Assembly (NCBI GenBank): GCA_965221735.1
Contig: OZ244910.1
Span: 310,001 to 374,000 of the forward strand
From: UBA2991 sp965221735
GTDB lineage: Bacteria; Chloroflexota; Dehalococcoidia; Tepidiformales; Tepidiformaceae
DNA length: 64,000 nucleotides
Direction: 5' to 3'
Shown: piece by piece, positions 1-6,915 of the stretch
Position numbering within the stretch: position 1 is the first letter of the stretch
Layout of the letters: the number at the start of each line of letters is the position of its first letter
Program-made: the position numbers and the translations under genes
Notes under the pieces: generated by a model
Told to the model about the DNA's origin: nothing
The model's database searches: none
Seen by the model: the letters and a program-made list of their open reading frames with translations, nothing else

Positions 1-22
1 TGTCTGACTAAGGGAGCGCTGT

Positions 23-364
23 TTGCAGCGAGGGCAGGTCTGGACTGTTGCGGGAGGTGGGGACTACACAGCGAAACCCCGACCCGTGGTTATCCTCCAG
101 GACGACCGTTTCGATACAACAGAGTCAGTCACCGTCTGCCCGCTGACCACAGACCCGACTTCGGCGCCACTCGTCCGCATCTTGGTCGAACCCAGTGAGC
201 GCAATGGGCTTGACGAAGCGTCGTCGGTCATGGCCGACAAGGTCACCACGGTAAGGAGATCGCGACTGGGCGAGGCTCTGGGGAGTCTCGACGATGAGGA
301 TATGCTTCGGCTTAGTCGTGCCGTCCTCGTGTTCCTTGGATTTTCGCCTAATCCCGGCGGCTAA
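23..364 (+). CDS. MazF/PemK-family endoribonuclease toxin
   Basis: The 113-residue product has the layout of MazF/PemK toxins, which cut mRNA at short motifs: an N-terminal RGQVW, then KPRPVVIL near residues 18-25 and a CPLTT strand near 39-43. The length is typical of the family. Translation probably starts at TTG, because an AGGGAG ribosome site lies 6 nt upstream and the family N-terminus (QRGQVW) follows at once. Toxins of this type are usually encoded just after, or overlapping, a small antitoxin. Stop codons at 5-7 and 9-11 could end such a gene, but it would lie outside the window, so pairing is inferred. No antitoxin-like ORF is seen downstream. Confidence 0.85.
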   Translation: MQRGQVWTVAGGGDYTAKPRPVVILQDDRFDTTESVTVCPLTTDPTSAPLVRILVEPSERNGLDEASSVMADKVTTVRRSRLGEALGSLDDEDMLRLSRAVLVFLGFSPNPGG

Positions 365-410
365 CACTGGCTGACGGGCCGCTCTGCAACGGCTGAGCGC
401 CAAAGTGCCC

Positions 411-1160
411 TTAGGCGCTGGCCCGCGCGGGCTCCTTCGCCCATGACAGGCCCCGGCGGAGGAGCTCGTAGAACACCGGCAGCTCCCACGAGCCGCGCAT
501 GATCGGCGCTTCGTCGACCATCGGCTGCATGTCGTACTTGCCGCAGGAGTGCCCCAGCGTCAGGTAGAGGACGGCGCCTTCGCCCAGCTCGCGTACGTAG
601 GCGATCAGGCGAGGGTCGTCGTCGGGCCAGTCGTTCTCGACGTAGCCCGCCTCGAACTTCCCGGTGAAGCGCGTCTCGAGGAGGGGCGTGAGCCCCTCCG
701 AGTAGTCGCACAGGTAGATCTCGTCCGACGCCTCGAACGGCTCGATGCCCGCCATCAGGGGGTGGTCCGGCGCCGTCACCGTTACCTGGAAAGGTTGGGT
801 GGGCGGGTGCGAGATGAAGCGGCTGCCGAGCGTCTCCATGAACGTGTCGCAGATGCGCGGCGCGATGATGCCCTCGGGGCCGAAGTCGAGGAGCGCGTTC
901 GTCGCGTGCAGCGCCACCCAGCGCCCACCCCCCGCGACGAAGTCGCGCAGCGCCTCCTCTTCCTCCGGCTCCGGACGCAGGTCGCACGTGTACGTCACGA
1001 GGATGTCCGCGGCCCGGATCCCCTCCGTGTCCGCGAACGACTCGGCCACGCGCACGCGCACGTCGTCGTCCTCGTGCAGCAGCTTCAGCAGCTCCAGCCG
1101 GGCGAAGTCCGTGTCGTGGAAACGGGCGTTGGCGACGAGGTAGGCATCAATTCGAGGCAT
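411..1160 (-). CDS. ThuA-like domain protein
   Basis: This 249-residue protein matches the ThuA/trehalose-utilisation fold, a class I glutamine-amidotransferase-like domain: ADILVTYTCDL at about 51-61, then a GGGRWVALHATNALLDFG segment and DHPLMAGIEPF, a pattern common in ThuA proteins. ThuA proteins are linked to sugar metabolism, but the reaction is unknown for most members. It lies downstream of, and on the same strand as, a CaiB-type transferase gene (49-nt gap), yet has its own probable promoter: TATCAT ends 7 nt before the ATG with no ribosome site, suggesting a leaderless mRNA. Family assignment is good; substrate unknown. Confidence 0.75.
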   Translation of the reverse strand: MPRIDAYLVANARFHDTDFARLELLKLLHEDDDVRVRVAESFADTEGIRAADILVTYTCDLRPEPEEEEALRDFVAGGGRWVALHATNALLDFGPEGIIAPRICDTFMETLGSRFISHPPTQPFQVTVTAPDHPLMAGIEPFEASDEIYLCDYSEGLTPLLETRFTGKFEAGYVENDWPDDDPRLIAYVRELGEGAVLYLTLGHSCGKYDMQPMVDEAPIMRGSWELPVFYELLRRGLSWAKEPARASA

Positions 1161-1209
1161 ACCCGCGATGATACGCCGCCATGGCGGCGCTCCCGCACCC
1201 CAGGGGGTG

Positions 1210-2388
1210 TCAGGCGATGACGCCCCGTCCGAACAGCCCCTCGATCTCGTCCTCGCCGAAATCGAGCTCGCCCAGCACCTCGCGCGTGTGCTCGCCGAGC
1301 ATGGGCGCGACCTCGAGGGGGACCTCCGAGCCGGAGAGCCGCGCCGGCATCCGCATCAGCTTCACCGACCCCAGCTCGGGGTGCTCCAGCTCCTCGACAA
1401 GGCCCCGCTCGCTCAGGTGCGGGTCCGTGAACAGCTCGTACGTGTCGAGCGTGGCCGAGCAGGGCACGCCCGCGCTGCCGAGCTCCTTCATCGCCTCGTG
1501 CTTCGTTCGCTGGAGCGTCCACTCCTTCACGATGTCGTAGAACTCGCCGCCGTGCTCGAAGCGACCGCGCTGCGTCTCGAAGCGCGGGTCGCTGATCAGC
1601 TCGGGCATCCCGATCGTCATGCAGAAGGCGTCCCACTGCGCGGTCGTCACGATCATCACGAACAGGTAGTCGTTCTCGCCGCCGCCCTTGCAGGGGTAGA
1701 CGTCGGTGCCGGGACCGCGCGCGTTGCCGGTGCGCTCCTGCGGGGCTTCGCCCCAGGTCCGCAGCCCCAGCGTCCGCATGAAGAGCGTGACCGCCTCCTG
1801 CATCGAGATCTCGATGAACTGCCCCTCGCCCGTGCGCTGCTTCTGCACGTACGCGGCGGTGATGGAGAGCGCCAGCTGCGCGCCCGTGCCCGAGTCGCCG
1901 ATCGTCGGACCCGGCCGTGTCGGCGGGTCGCCCGCCCGGCCCGTCACGGAGAACGTCCCCGCCGCCGCCTGCGCCACCCAGTCGTACGACGGGAAGCCCG
2001 AGTAGGGGCCGCTCAGCCCGAACCCCTTGAGCCGCGCGTAGATGATCGAGGGGTTGGCCTGCTTCATCACCTCGTAGGTCAGGTCGAGCTTCTCGATGAC
2101 CCCCGGCCCGTAGTTCTCGACGAACACGTCGAACTCCGGCGCCATGCGCAGGAGCAGTGCGCGTCCCTCCTCGCTGGCGAGGTCGATCACGATGCTGCGC
2201 TTGTTGCTGTTGTAGTTGAGGAAATACTGCGGCAGCCCCGGCTGGGCCACGACGCCGCGCCCCGGATCGCCCCGGGGCGACTCGATCTTGACGATGTCCG
2301 CCCCCAGCCAGCCGAGCAGCTGCGTGCACGAGGTTCCCGCCTCGTACTGGGTCATGTCGAGCACCCGCATCCCGTCAAGCGCAGGCAT
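1210..2388 (-). CDS. CaiB/BaiF family CoA-transferase (class III)
   Basis: The 392-residue product is a class III CoA-transferase, the family of formyl-CoA and carnitine CoA-transferases that move CoA between carboxylic acids through an aspartyl intermediate. It opens with the usual LDGMRVLDMTQYEAG and GADIVKIESPRGDPGRG segments, and Asp165 in GPTIGDSGTG sits where the catalytic Asp is expected. Length is normal. A GGGAGGGAACGG purine-rich ribosome site precedes the ATG, and a GGCGTATCATCG element lies about 20-30 nt upstream, nearly identical to the one before the neighbouring ThuA gene. The acyl substrate cannot be predicted; such enzymes are abundant in Dehalococcoidia-like genomes. Confidence 0.9.
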   Translation of the reverse strand: MPALDGMRVLDMTQYEAGTSCTQLLGWLGADIVKIESPRGDPGRGVVAQPGLPQYFLNYNSNKRSIVIDLASEEGRALLLRMAPEFDVFVENYGPGVIEKLDLTYEVMKQANPSIIYARLKGFGLSGPYSGFPSYDWVAQAAAGTFSVTGRAGDPPTRPGPTIGDSGTGAQLALSITAAYVQKQRTGEGQFIEISMQEAVTLFMRTLGLRTWGEAPQERTGNARGPGTDVYPCKGGGENDYLFVMIVTTAQWDAFCMTIGMPELISDPRFETQRGRFEHGGEFYDIVKEWTLQRTKHEAMKELGSAGVPCSATLDTYELFTDPHLSERGLVEELEHPELGSVKLMRMPARLSGSEVPLEVAPMLGEHTREVLGELDFGEDEIEGLFGRGVIA

Positions 2389-2480
2389 CCGTTCCCTCCC
2401 CGAGAGTGGCCCGATGATACGCCCTGCCCCCGCCCCCGGGCGCTGGGGAGCGTTTCGGGTGCGTGTCGTATGCTGGCCCC

Positions 2481-3170
2481 GTGGCGTCCGGACCGACGAC
2501 GAACCGGCCAGATGAGGCCCCTGAGGACGCGCTCGAACCCCCCAACCTGCCCGACTTCCGCAAGCTCGCCCAGGGGGACTTCAGCGCCGTCGACTGGCGC
2601 ATCTTCTGGAGCCTCCTCCCCCTCGTCGTCTTCCTGGTCCTGAACTCGTTCTGGCCGGAGGACCTCTGGCGCACCCAGGTCGCGATCGTCGCCTCCTTCG
2701 CGGCCTCGACCTGGGTGTTCGCGACGAACCGCGACAGCGGCGTCATCCGCTTCATCACCGTGCTCGGCTTCGTCGTCGTGGCGGGCTCGGCGGTCGTGGG
2801 CCTTGCGGCCGACAGCGCCAAGGCCTTCGCCGCCCAGAACATCTACAGCGACTTCCTCGTGGCCGCCGTCTGCCTGGGGAGCATCGCCATCGGCAAGCCG
2901 CTCGTCGGGGCGGTCGCGCGCGAGACCATCCCCGCGCTGCGCACGCTGATGGAGCCCGGCCACCGGCTGTTCATCATCCTCACGCTCGTGTTCATGACCT
3001 ACAACATCGGCACGGGTATCTTCCGCATCTTCCTGCTGGGCGAGTTCTCCGCCAACGAGTACGTCATCGTGAGCCGCGTCACCTCCCCCATCAGCCTCAT
3101 CTTCTTCCTCGCCTGCTACTTCACCATCAAGCGCGCCGCCGGCCTGAGCCAGCAGAACCCCGCCACCTGA
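2481..3170 (+). CDS. Six-helix integral membrane protein, unknown function
   Basis: About six hydrophobic segments follow a roughly 35-residue proline- and acid-rich cytoplasmic N-terminus, for example SLLPLVVFLVLNSFW, VIRFITVLGFVVVAG and LFIILTLVFMTYNIG. No catalytic motif is visible. The overall look resembles VC0807/septation-protein-A-like membrane proteins, but this is only an impression. The start was set at GTG 2481 rather than the upstream in-frame GTG 2463 because a TATGCT box lies 6 nt before it, matching the leaderless pattern of neighbouring genes. It is followed 37 nt later by the Dam methylase gene, which has its own promoter-like box, so the two need not be co-transcribed. Confidence 0.7.
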   Translation: MASGPTTNRPDEAPEDALEPPNLPDFRKLAQGDFSAVDWRIFWSLLPLVVFLVLNSFWPEDLWRTQVAIVASFAASTWVFATNRDSGVIRFITVLGFVVVAGSAVVGLAADSAKAFAAQNIYSDFLVAAVCLGSIAIGKPLVGAVARETIPALRTLMEPGHRLFIILTLVFMTYNIGTGIFRIFLLGEFSANEYVIVSRVTSPISLIFFLACYFTIKRAAGLSQQNPAT

Positions 3171-3207
3171 CCCCTGCCGACCGGCCCCCGCTGCGTACAA
3201 TGAACCC

Positions 3208-4101
3208 GTGGCGAAGCCGTTCCTGAAGTGGGCTGGAGGCAAGGGGAAACTTGCCCCGCTCATCGCCGAGCGGGTCGGACGGGAGTTGGACGGGGTCGCT
3301 CGCTACCACGAACCGTTCCTCGGGGGCGGCGCTGTGTTCTTCGCCCTGCAGGAAGCGGGCCTCATCCGCGACGCCTCCCTCGCCGACAGCAGTCCCGACC
3401 TGATCGCCACCTACCGGGCCGTCCGTGACGACGTGGAAGGCGTCATCGCGGCGCTCGGCGTGCTCGCGCGGCAGTACCTCGCGCGGGAGTCCTCGCAGCG
3501 CGGCCTCTACTACTACGAGGTCCGAAACCGGCACCGTCTCCGCCGCCCCGACCGCAAGGCCGCGCGCATCCTCTTCCTCAACAAGACCTGCTACAACGGC
3601 CTCTACCGGGTCAACAGCAAGGGCCACTTCAACGTTCCCCACGGGCGCTACGTGAACCCGACCATCCTCGACGCCGAGCGCCTCCGTGAGGCGTCGGCCA
3701 GCCTCGCCGGCGCCGAACTCCACGCCGAGGACTTCGCCGAAGCCTGCGCCCGCGCCCAATCCGGCGACTTCGTCTACCTCGACCCTCCCTACCAGCCGCT
3801 GAGCGCGACCTCGCAGTTCACGAAGTACACGAGCGGCGACTTCGGTTTCGCCGACCAGCAGCGCCTGCGCAACGCCTTCGACGACCTGACGGAGCGCGGA
3901 GTCCCGGCGCTCCTTTCAAACTCGTCCCACCCCGACATCCACGACCTCTACCGCGACTACGACAAGGAGCTCGTCCCGATGGGCCGAGCCATCAACTCGA
4001 ACGGCCGTGGCCGGGCAGCCATCGACGAGCTATTGGTCAGCAACCTCTCGCGGATAGCGGGAGCGGCTAGCCGCGCAGCTCCAGCCCGAAGTAGAGCCTG
4101 A
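3208..4101 (+). CDS. Dam-type DNA adenine N6-methyltransferase (D12 class)
   Basis: This 297-residue protein is a D12-class (alpha group) adenine methyltransferase like DpnM and Dam. It carries FLKWAGGKGKL at residues 5-15, the AdoMet-binding FLGGGAVFF motif near 37, and the catalytic DPPY at 192-195 followed by the typical tail TSQFTKYTSGDFG. It would methylate the N6 position of adenine in a short site, perhaps GATC, though specificity cannot be read here. TACAAT lies 6 nt before the GTG start, so the mRNA is probably leaderless. Its last 35 bp overlap the convergent gene for a PD-(D/E)XK nuclease-like protein, making a compact restriction-modification pair plausible. Confidence 0.9.
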   Translation: MAKPFLKWAGGKGKLAPLIAERVGRELDGVARYHEPFLGGGAVFFALQEAGLIRDASLADSSPDLIATYRAVRDDVEGVIAALGVLARQYLARESSQRGLYYYEVRNRHRLRRPDRKAARILFLNKTCYNGLYRVNSKGHFNVPHGRYVNPTILDAERLREASASLAGAELHAEDFAEACARAQSGDFVYLDPPYQPLSATSQFTKYTSGDFGFADQQRLRNAFDDLTERGVPALLSNSSHPDIHDLYRDYDKELVPMGRAINSNGRGRAAIDELLVSNLSRIAGAASRAAPARSRA

Positions 4102-4468
4102 GCCACACCTCCAGGTCTTCGAACGCGATGGCCTTGCCGGTGGAGTCGAGGTAGGCCCGCATGTTGGTGGAGAAGCCCGGGCCGTCGTAGGCCACGATGC
4201 CGTCGATGGGCCAGCTCTCGATGTCGGCGATGACGGCTGGGAGCTTCTCCTGTGCGGTACCCGCGGTCCTCTGGTACTTGCACTCGATTCCGAGGCGCTG
4301 GCCGCTCTCCGGCTCCGTCAGGATGAGGTCAATCCGGCGTCGCGAACCCCAGAGGCGGCGCCCGACGTAGAGTTCCTTGTCGACCGTGAGATCGAGGGAC
4401 TCCGCGAGGCCTGCCACCTGATCGCGGAACTGCGTTCCGGTCAGGGTCGACTCGGCGCGACCGGGCAC
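4067..4468 (-). CDS. PD-(D/E)XK nuclease-superfamily protein
   Basis: A 133-residue protein with a readable PD-(D/E)XK core: Asp47 in RRRIDLIL, then Glu62-Cys-Lys64 in LGIECKYQ, followed by a Gln-Glu-Lys helix (TAQEKLPAVI). These residues bind metal and cut DNA in many restriction enzymes and Holliday-junction nucleases. The protein is short for a free-standing type II restriction enzyme, so a single catalytic domain is likely. It converges on the Dam-type methylase gene with a 35-bp tail overlap, which suggests a modification-dependent or protected restriction role; this rests on context only. The N-terminal GTQFRDQVAGLAESLDL may be a small helical DNA-contact region. Confidence 0.65.
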   Translation of the reverse strand: MPGRAESTLTGTQFRDQVAGLAESLDLTVDKELYVGRRLWGSRRRIDLILTEPESGQRLGIECKYQRTAGTAQEKLPAVIADIESWPIDGIVAYDGPGFSTNMRAYLDSTGKAIAFEDLEVWLRLYFGLELRG

Positions 4469-4475
4469 CCGCGTG

Positions 4476-5282
4476 CTACCCCGCGGGGACCGGCGCCGAC
4501 AGGAACTCCGTGATTGCGGCCGCGTACGCCTGCGGGTGCTCGACCAGGCCCGCGTGCGCGCCCGGAAGCTGCTGCAGCGTCCCGTTCGGGAGCGCCTCCG
4601 CGAGGGCGGCCGCGTCTGCCGGGTCGACGAGGATGTCTTCCTCGCCTGAGAGCACGAGCGCCGGCTGCTCGATGCCGGCGAGCTTCGCGCTCGCGTCGTA
4701 GGCCAGGAACGCCTGCGCCTGGCGCGTGTACGCGTGGTCCTGCGCCGGATAGGGGTCGTTCGCGCCGCTCTCGACCGCCTGGTTCCGGCGCTGGCCGTCG
4801 GCCAGCAGCTCGGGCGTGTACAGCCACGGAGCCGTCAGCGCGAACGCCTGCTCGCGGCTCAGGTTCGAGCGTCGCGCGTCCGCCCAGCCCTCGGTCACGA
4901 GGCGCTGGCGGCCCGAGGGGCTCGCGGACGTCCCGATCAGCACCAGGTTCTCGACGCGCGCGGAATGTTCCGCCGCCAGCTCCAGGGCGATAGCGCCGCC
5001 CATGCCGTAGCCGGCCACGCTCGCTTTCTCGATGTCGAGCTGGTCGAGCAACTGGGAGGCGTCGTCCGCCATTCCCGCGATCGAGTACGGCTTGTCCGGG
5101 GCGCTGGTGCGGCCCGCGCCGCGGTTGTCGAAGGCGATCGCGCGGCGTCCCAGCGAGAGCGCCCGGAGCTGCAGCGACCACAGTCCCGAGTGGCCACCAA
5201 GGCCCGCGATCAGCAGCAGTGGCGGGCCCGAACCCGCCTCCTCGTAGTAGGCGACGACGTCCCGAAGCTGTACATGCGGCAT
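4476..5282 (-). CDS. Alpha/beta-hydrolase fold protein lacking the nucleophile serine
   Basis: A 268-residue alpha/beta-hydrolase with the expected order: LLLIAGLGG oxyanion strand (22-30), FDNRGAGRT (51-59), nucleophile elbow, ALVLSGEEDILVDP acid strand, and His243 in GAHAGLVEHP. The elbow reads GYGMGG, with Gly93 where the family has Ser in GYSMGG. Without Ser the classical esterase or C-C hydrolase reaction is not expected; cofactor-free dioxygenases and some non-enzymatic members also depart from the triad. It lies 7 nt from the nuclease-like gene on the same strand. The acid and histidine positions are kept, so activity by another route is possible. Confidence 0.8.
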   Translation of the reverse strand: MPHVQLRDVVAYYEEAGSGPPLLLIAGLGGHSGLWSLQLRALSLGRRAIAFDNRGAGRTSAPDKPYSIAGMADDASQLLDQLDIEKASVAGYGMGGAIALELAAEHSARVENLVLIGTSASPSGRQRLVTEGWADARRSNLSREQAFALTAPWLYTPELLADGQRRNQAVESGANDPYPAQDHAYTRQAQAFLAYDASAKLAGIEQPALVLSGEEDILVDPADAAALAEALPNGTLQQLPGAHAGLVEHPQAYAAAITEFLSAPVPAG

Positions 5283-5320
5283 GACGCGGCTAGCCTAGCG
5301 GGGCCGCTGGCTACTGGCTA

Positions 5321-6352
5321 TCACGACGAGGCCCCCCGGACGAGCCCCCGCCGGTCCGCTTCCTCGATGATCTGGACCACGTTCGTGGCCGCGCCCTTGC
5401 GGATGCTGTCCGTCACCGCCCAGAGGGCGATCGCCCCCGGACGCGAGCTGTCCGCGCGGATGCGTCCGACGAGCACGTCGTCGTTCCCCGCCGCGTCGAC
5501 GGGCGTCGGGTAGCGCTCCCCGTCCGGCTCGTCCACGACGCGCACGCCGGGCATGGTCGCGATCGCCTCGCGCGCATCCCGCGGGTCCACGGGCCGCTCG
5601 AACTCCGCCCAGATCGCCATCGCGTGCCCGAAGAAGGTGGGAATGCGGACGCAGGTCGCGCTCGCTGCCAGGTCCGGCGCGTCGAGGATCTTGCGCGTCT
5701 CGTTCACCATCTTCGTCTCCTCCTTCGTGGAGGCGTCCTCGCCGAAGACGTCGACCTGGGGCACGGCGTTGAAGGCGATCTCGCGTTTCTGCGTCCCGGA
5801 GGGTTCGTGCCGGCCCGCGAGCGCGGCCGTCGTCTCCGTGCGCAGCCCCTCCACCGCCGCCGCGCCCGCGCCCGCCACCGCCTGGTAGGTGCTCACGACG
5901 ATGCGGCGCAGGGGGTTGTCGCGATGGATCGGGTACAGCGCCATCACCATCGGCGTCGTCGTGCAGTTCGGCTGGCTCACGATGCCGTTGTGCCAGCTCA
6001 GCGCGTCCGCGTTCACCTCGGGGATGACGAGCGGCACCTCGGGGTCCATGCGGAACGCGCTCGAGTCGTCGATGACGAGTGCGCCACGGTCGCGCGCGAG
6101 GGGGGCGTACTGCCGGGAGGCGTCGCCCGAGGCCGACAGGAACACGACATCGTCGTCGCCCGCGAAGGACGCAGGCGAGGTCTCCTCGACCGTGATCGTC
6201 GAGCCCCGGAACTCGACCGTCGAGCCGGCCGAGCGCTTCGTCGCGAGCAGCCGCAGGCGCCGAACCGGCGTCTCCCGCTCGTCCAGGATCTTGAGGAACT
6301 CGCGGCCCACGATTCCCGCGCCGCCGACCACCGTGATCGCGTAGGGATTCAT
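5321..6352 (-). CDS. asd: Aspartate-semialdehyde dehydrogenase
   Basis: Asd reduces L-aspartyl-4-phosphate to aspartate semialdehyde with NADPH, the branch point to lysine, threonine and methionine. The product has the N-terminal Rossmann motif VVGGAGIVGREFL, the conserved DDSSAFRM stretch and the catalytic cysteine in SQPNCTTTP (Cys130 from this start). The ATG at 6352 is preferred over 6361 because the protein then begins MNPYAITVVGG, the usual Asd length, and a TACGCT box lies 12 nt upstream. The upstream neighbour is divergent (GyrI-like), and the two share a 40-bp promoter region. No other lysine-pathway gene is adjacent. Confidence 0.93.
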   Translation of the reverse strand: MNPYAITVVGGAGIVGREFLKILDERETPVRRLRLLATKRSAGSTVEFRGSTITVEETSPASFAGDDDVVFLSASGDASRQYAPLARDRGALVIDDSSAFRMDPEVPLVIPEVNADALSWHNGIVSQPNCTTTPMVMALYPIHRDNPLRRIVVSTYQAVAGAGAAAVEGLRTETTAALAGRHEPSGTQKREIAFNAVPQVDVFGEDASTKEETKMVNETRKILDAPDLAASATCVRIPTFFGHAMAIWAEFERPVDPRDAREAIATMPGVRVVDEPDGERYPTPVDAAGNDDVLVGRIRADSSRPGAIALWAVTDSIRKGAATNVVQIIEEADRRGLVRGASS

Positions 6353-6399
6353 GCTTGGCATGGTAGCGTACGGCCCGGTACCGACCCACGGAGGCCCCC

Positions 6400-6861
6400 T
6401 TGCTGGAAGTCGAAGAGAAACGCCTCGAACCGCAGTCCGCGGTCGTCGTCCGGGCGACAGCGCGCGCCGACGCCATGGGTCCGGTCATGGGCGAACTGCT
6501 CCCGGCCGTCTTCGCCTTCGTGCAGGCCAGCGACGCCAATCCCGCCGGGCCGCCCTTCTCGCGCTACCTCTCGATGGAAGGTCCGGAGTGGGAGTTCGAG
6601 TTCGGCATGCCCGTCAACGGGCCGGTCGAAGCGAAGGGCCGCTTCGAGGTCGTCGAGCTCCCCGGCGGCGATGCCGTCACCACGACCCACGTCGGTCCAT
6701 ACGACACCCTCGGCCGGTCCTGGGACGCGCTCGGGGCCTGGCTGGCGGAGCAGGGGAAGGTCGGAGGAGGAGCCCCCTGGGAGCTCTACCTGACAGACCC
6801 GGGCGAGGTGCCGAACCCCGCGGAGTGGCGCACGCAACTCGTGATGCCGCTCGGGTCGTAA
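6400..6861 (+). CDS. GyrI-like small-molecule-binding domain protein
   Basis: This 153-residue protein resembles the GyrI-like/AraC effector-binding domain: an N-terminal strand LEVEEKRLEPQSAVVVRATA, a central FEFGMPVNGPVEAKGRFEVVELPGG, then VTTTHVGPYDTLGRSWDALGAWL and a C-terminal WELYLTDPGEVPNPAEWRTQLVMPL, which closely matches the family pattern. Such domains bind or hydrolyse hydrophobic small molecules, and free-standing versions are linked to drug tolerance. Translation starts at TTG after a GGAGG ribosome site. It is divergent from asd. No DNA-binding domain is attached, so a stand-alone binding role is likelier than direct regulation. Confidence 0.7.
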   Translation: MLEVEEKRLEPQSAVVVRATARADAMGPVMGELLPAVFAFVQASDANPAGPPFSRYLSMEGPEWEFEFGMPVNGPVEAKGRFEVVELPGGDAVTTTHVGPYDTLGRSWDALGAWLAEQGKVGGGAPWELYLTDPGEVPNPAEWRTQLVMPLGS

Positions 6862-6868
6862 GGGTTTC

Positions 6869-6894
6869 GGGGACGGGGACGGGGACGGGGACGG
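6869..6894 (+). repeat. GGGGAC tandem repeat, G-quadruplex candidate
   Basis: Four runs of GGGG separated by AC sit immediately after the GyrI-like stop codon and before the convergent M16 peptidase gene ends. The tract satisfies the simple four-run rule for an intrastrand G-quadruplex with 2-nt loops. Its position between convergent genes makes a transcription-stopping role possible, but replication slippage alone would also create it. Confidence 0.6.
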
Positions 6895-6915
6895 AGTAGC
6901 CCGCCGCCGAGCGCT

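Noticed and set aside
2463..2480. GTG 2463 as start of the membrane protein
   Set aside because: It lies within or before the -10 box; GTG 2481 fits the leaderless spacing.
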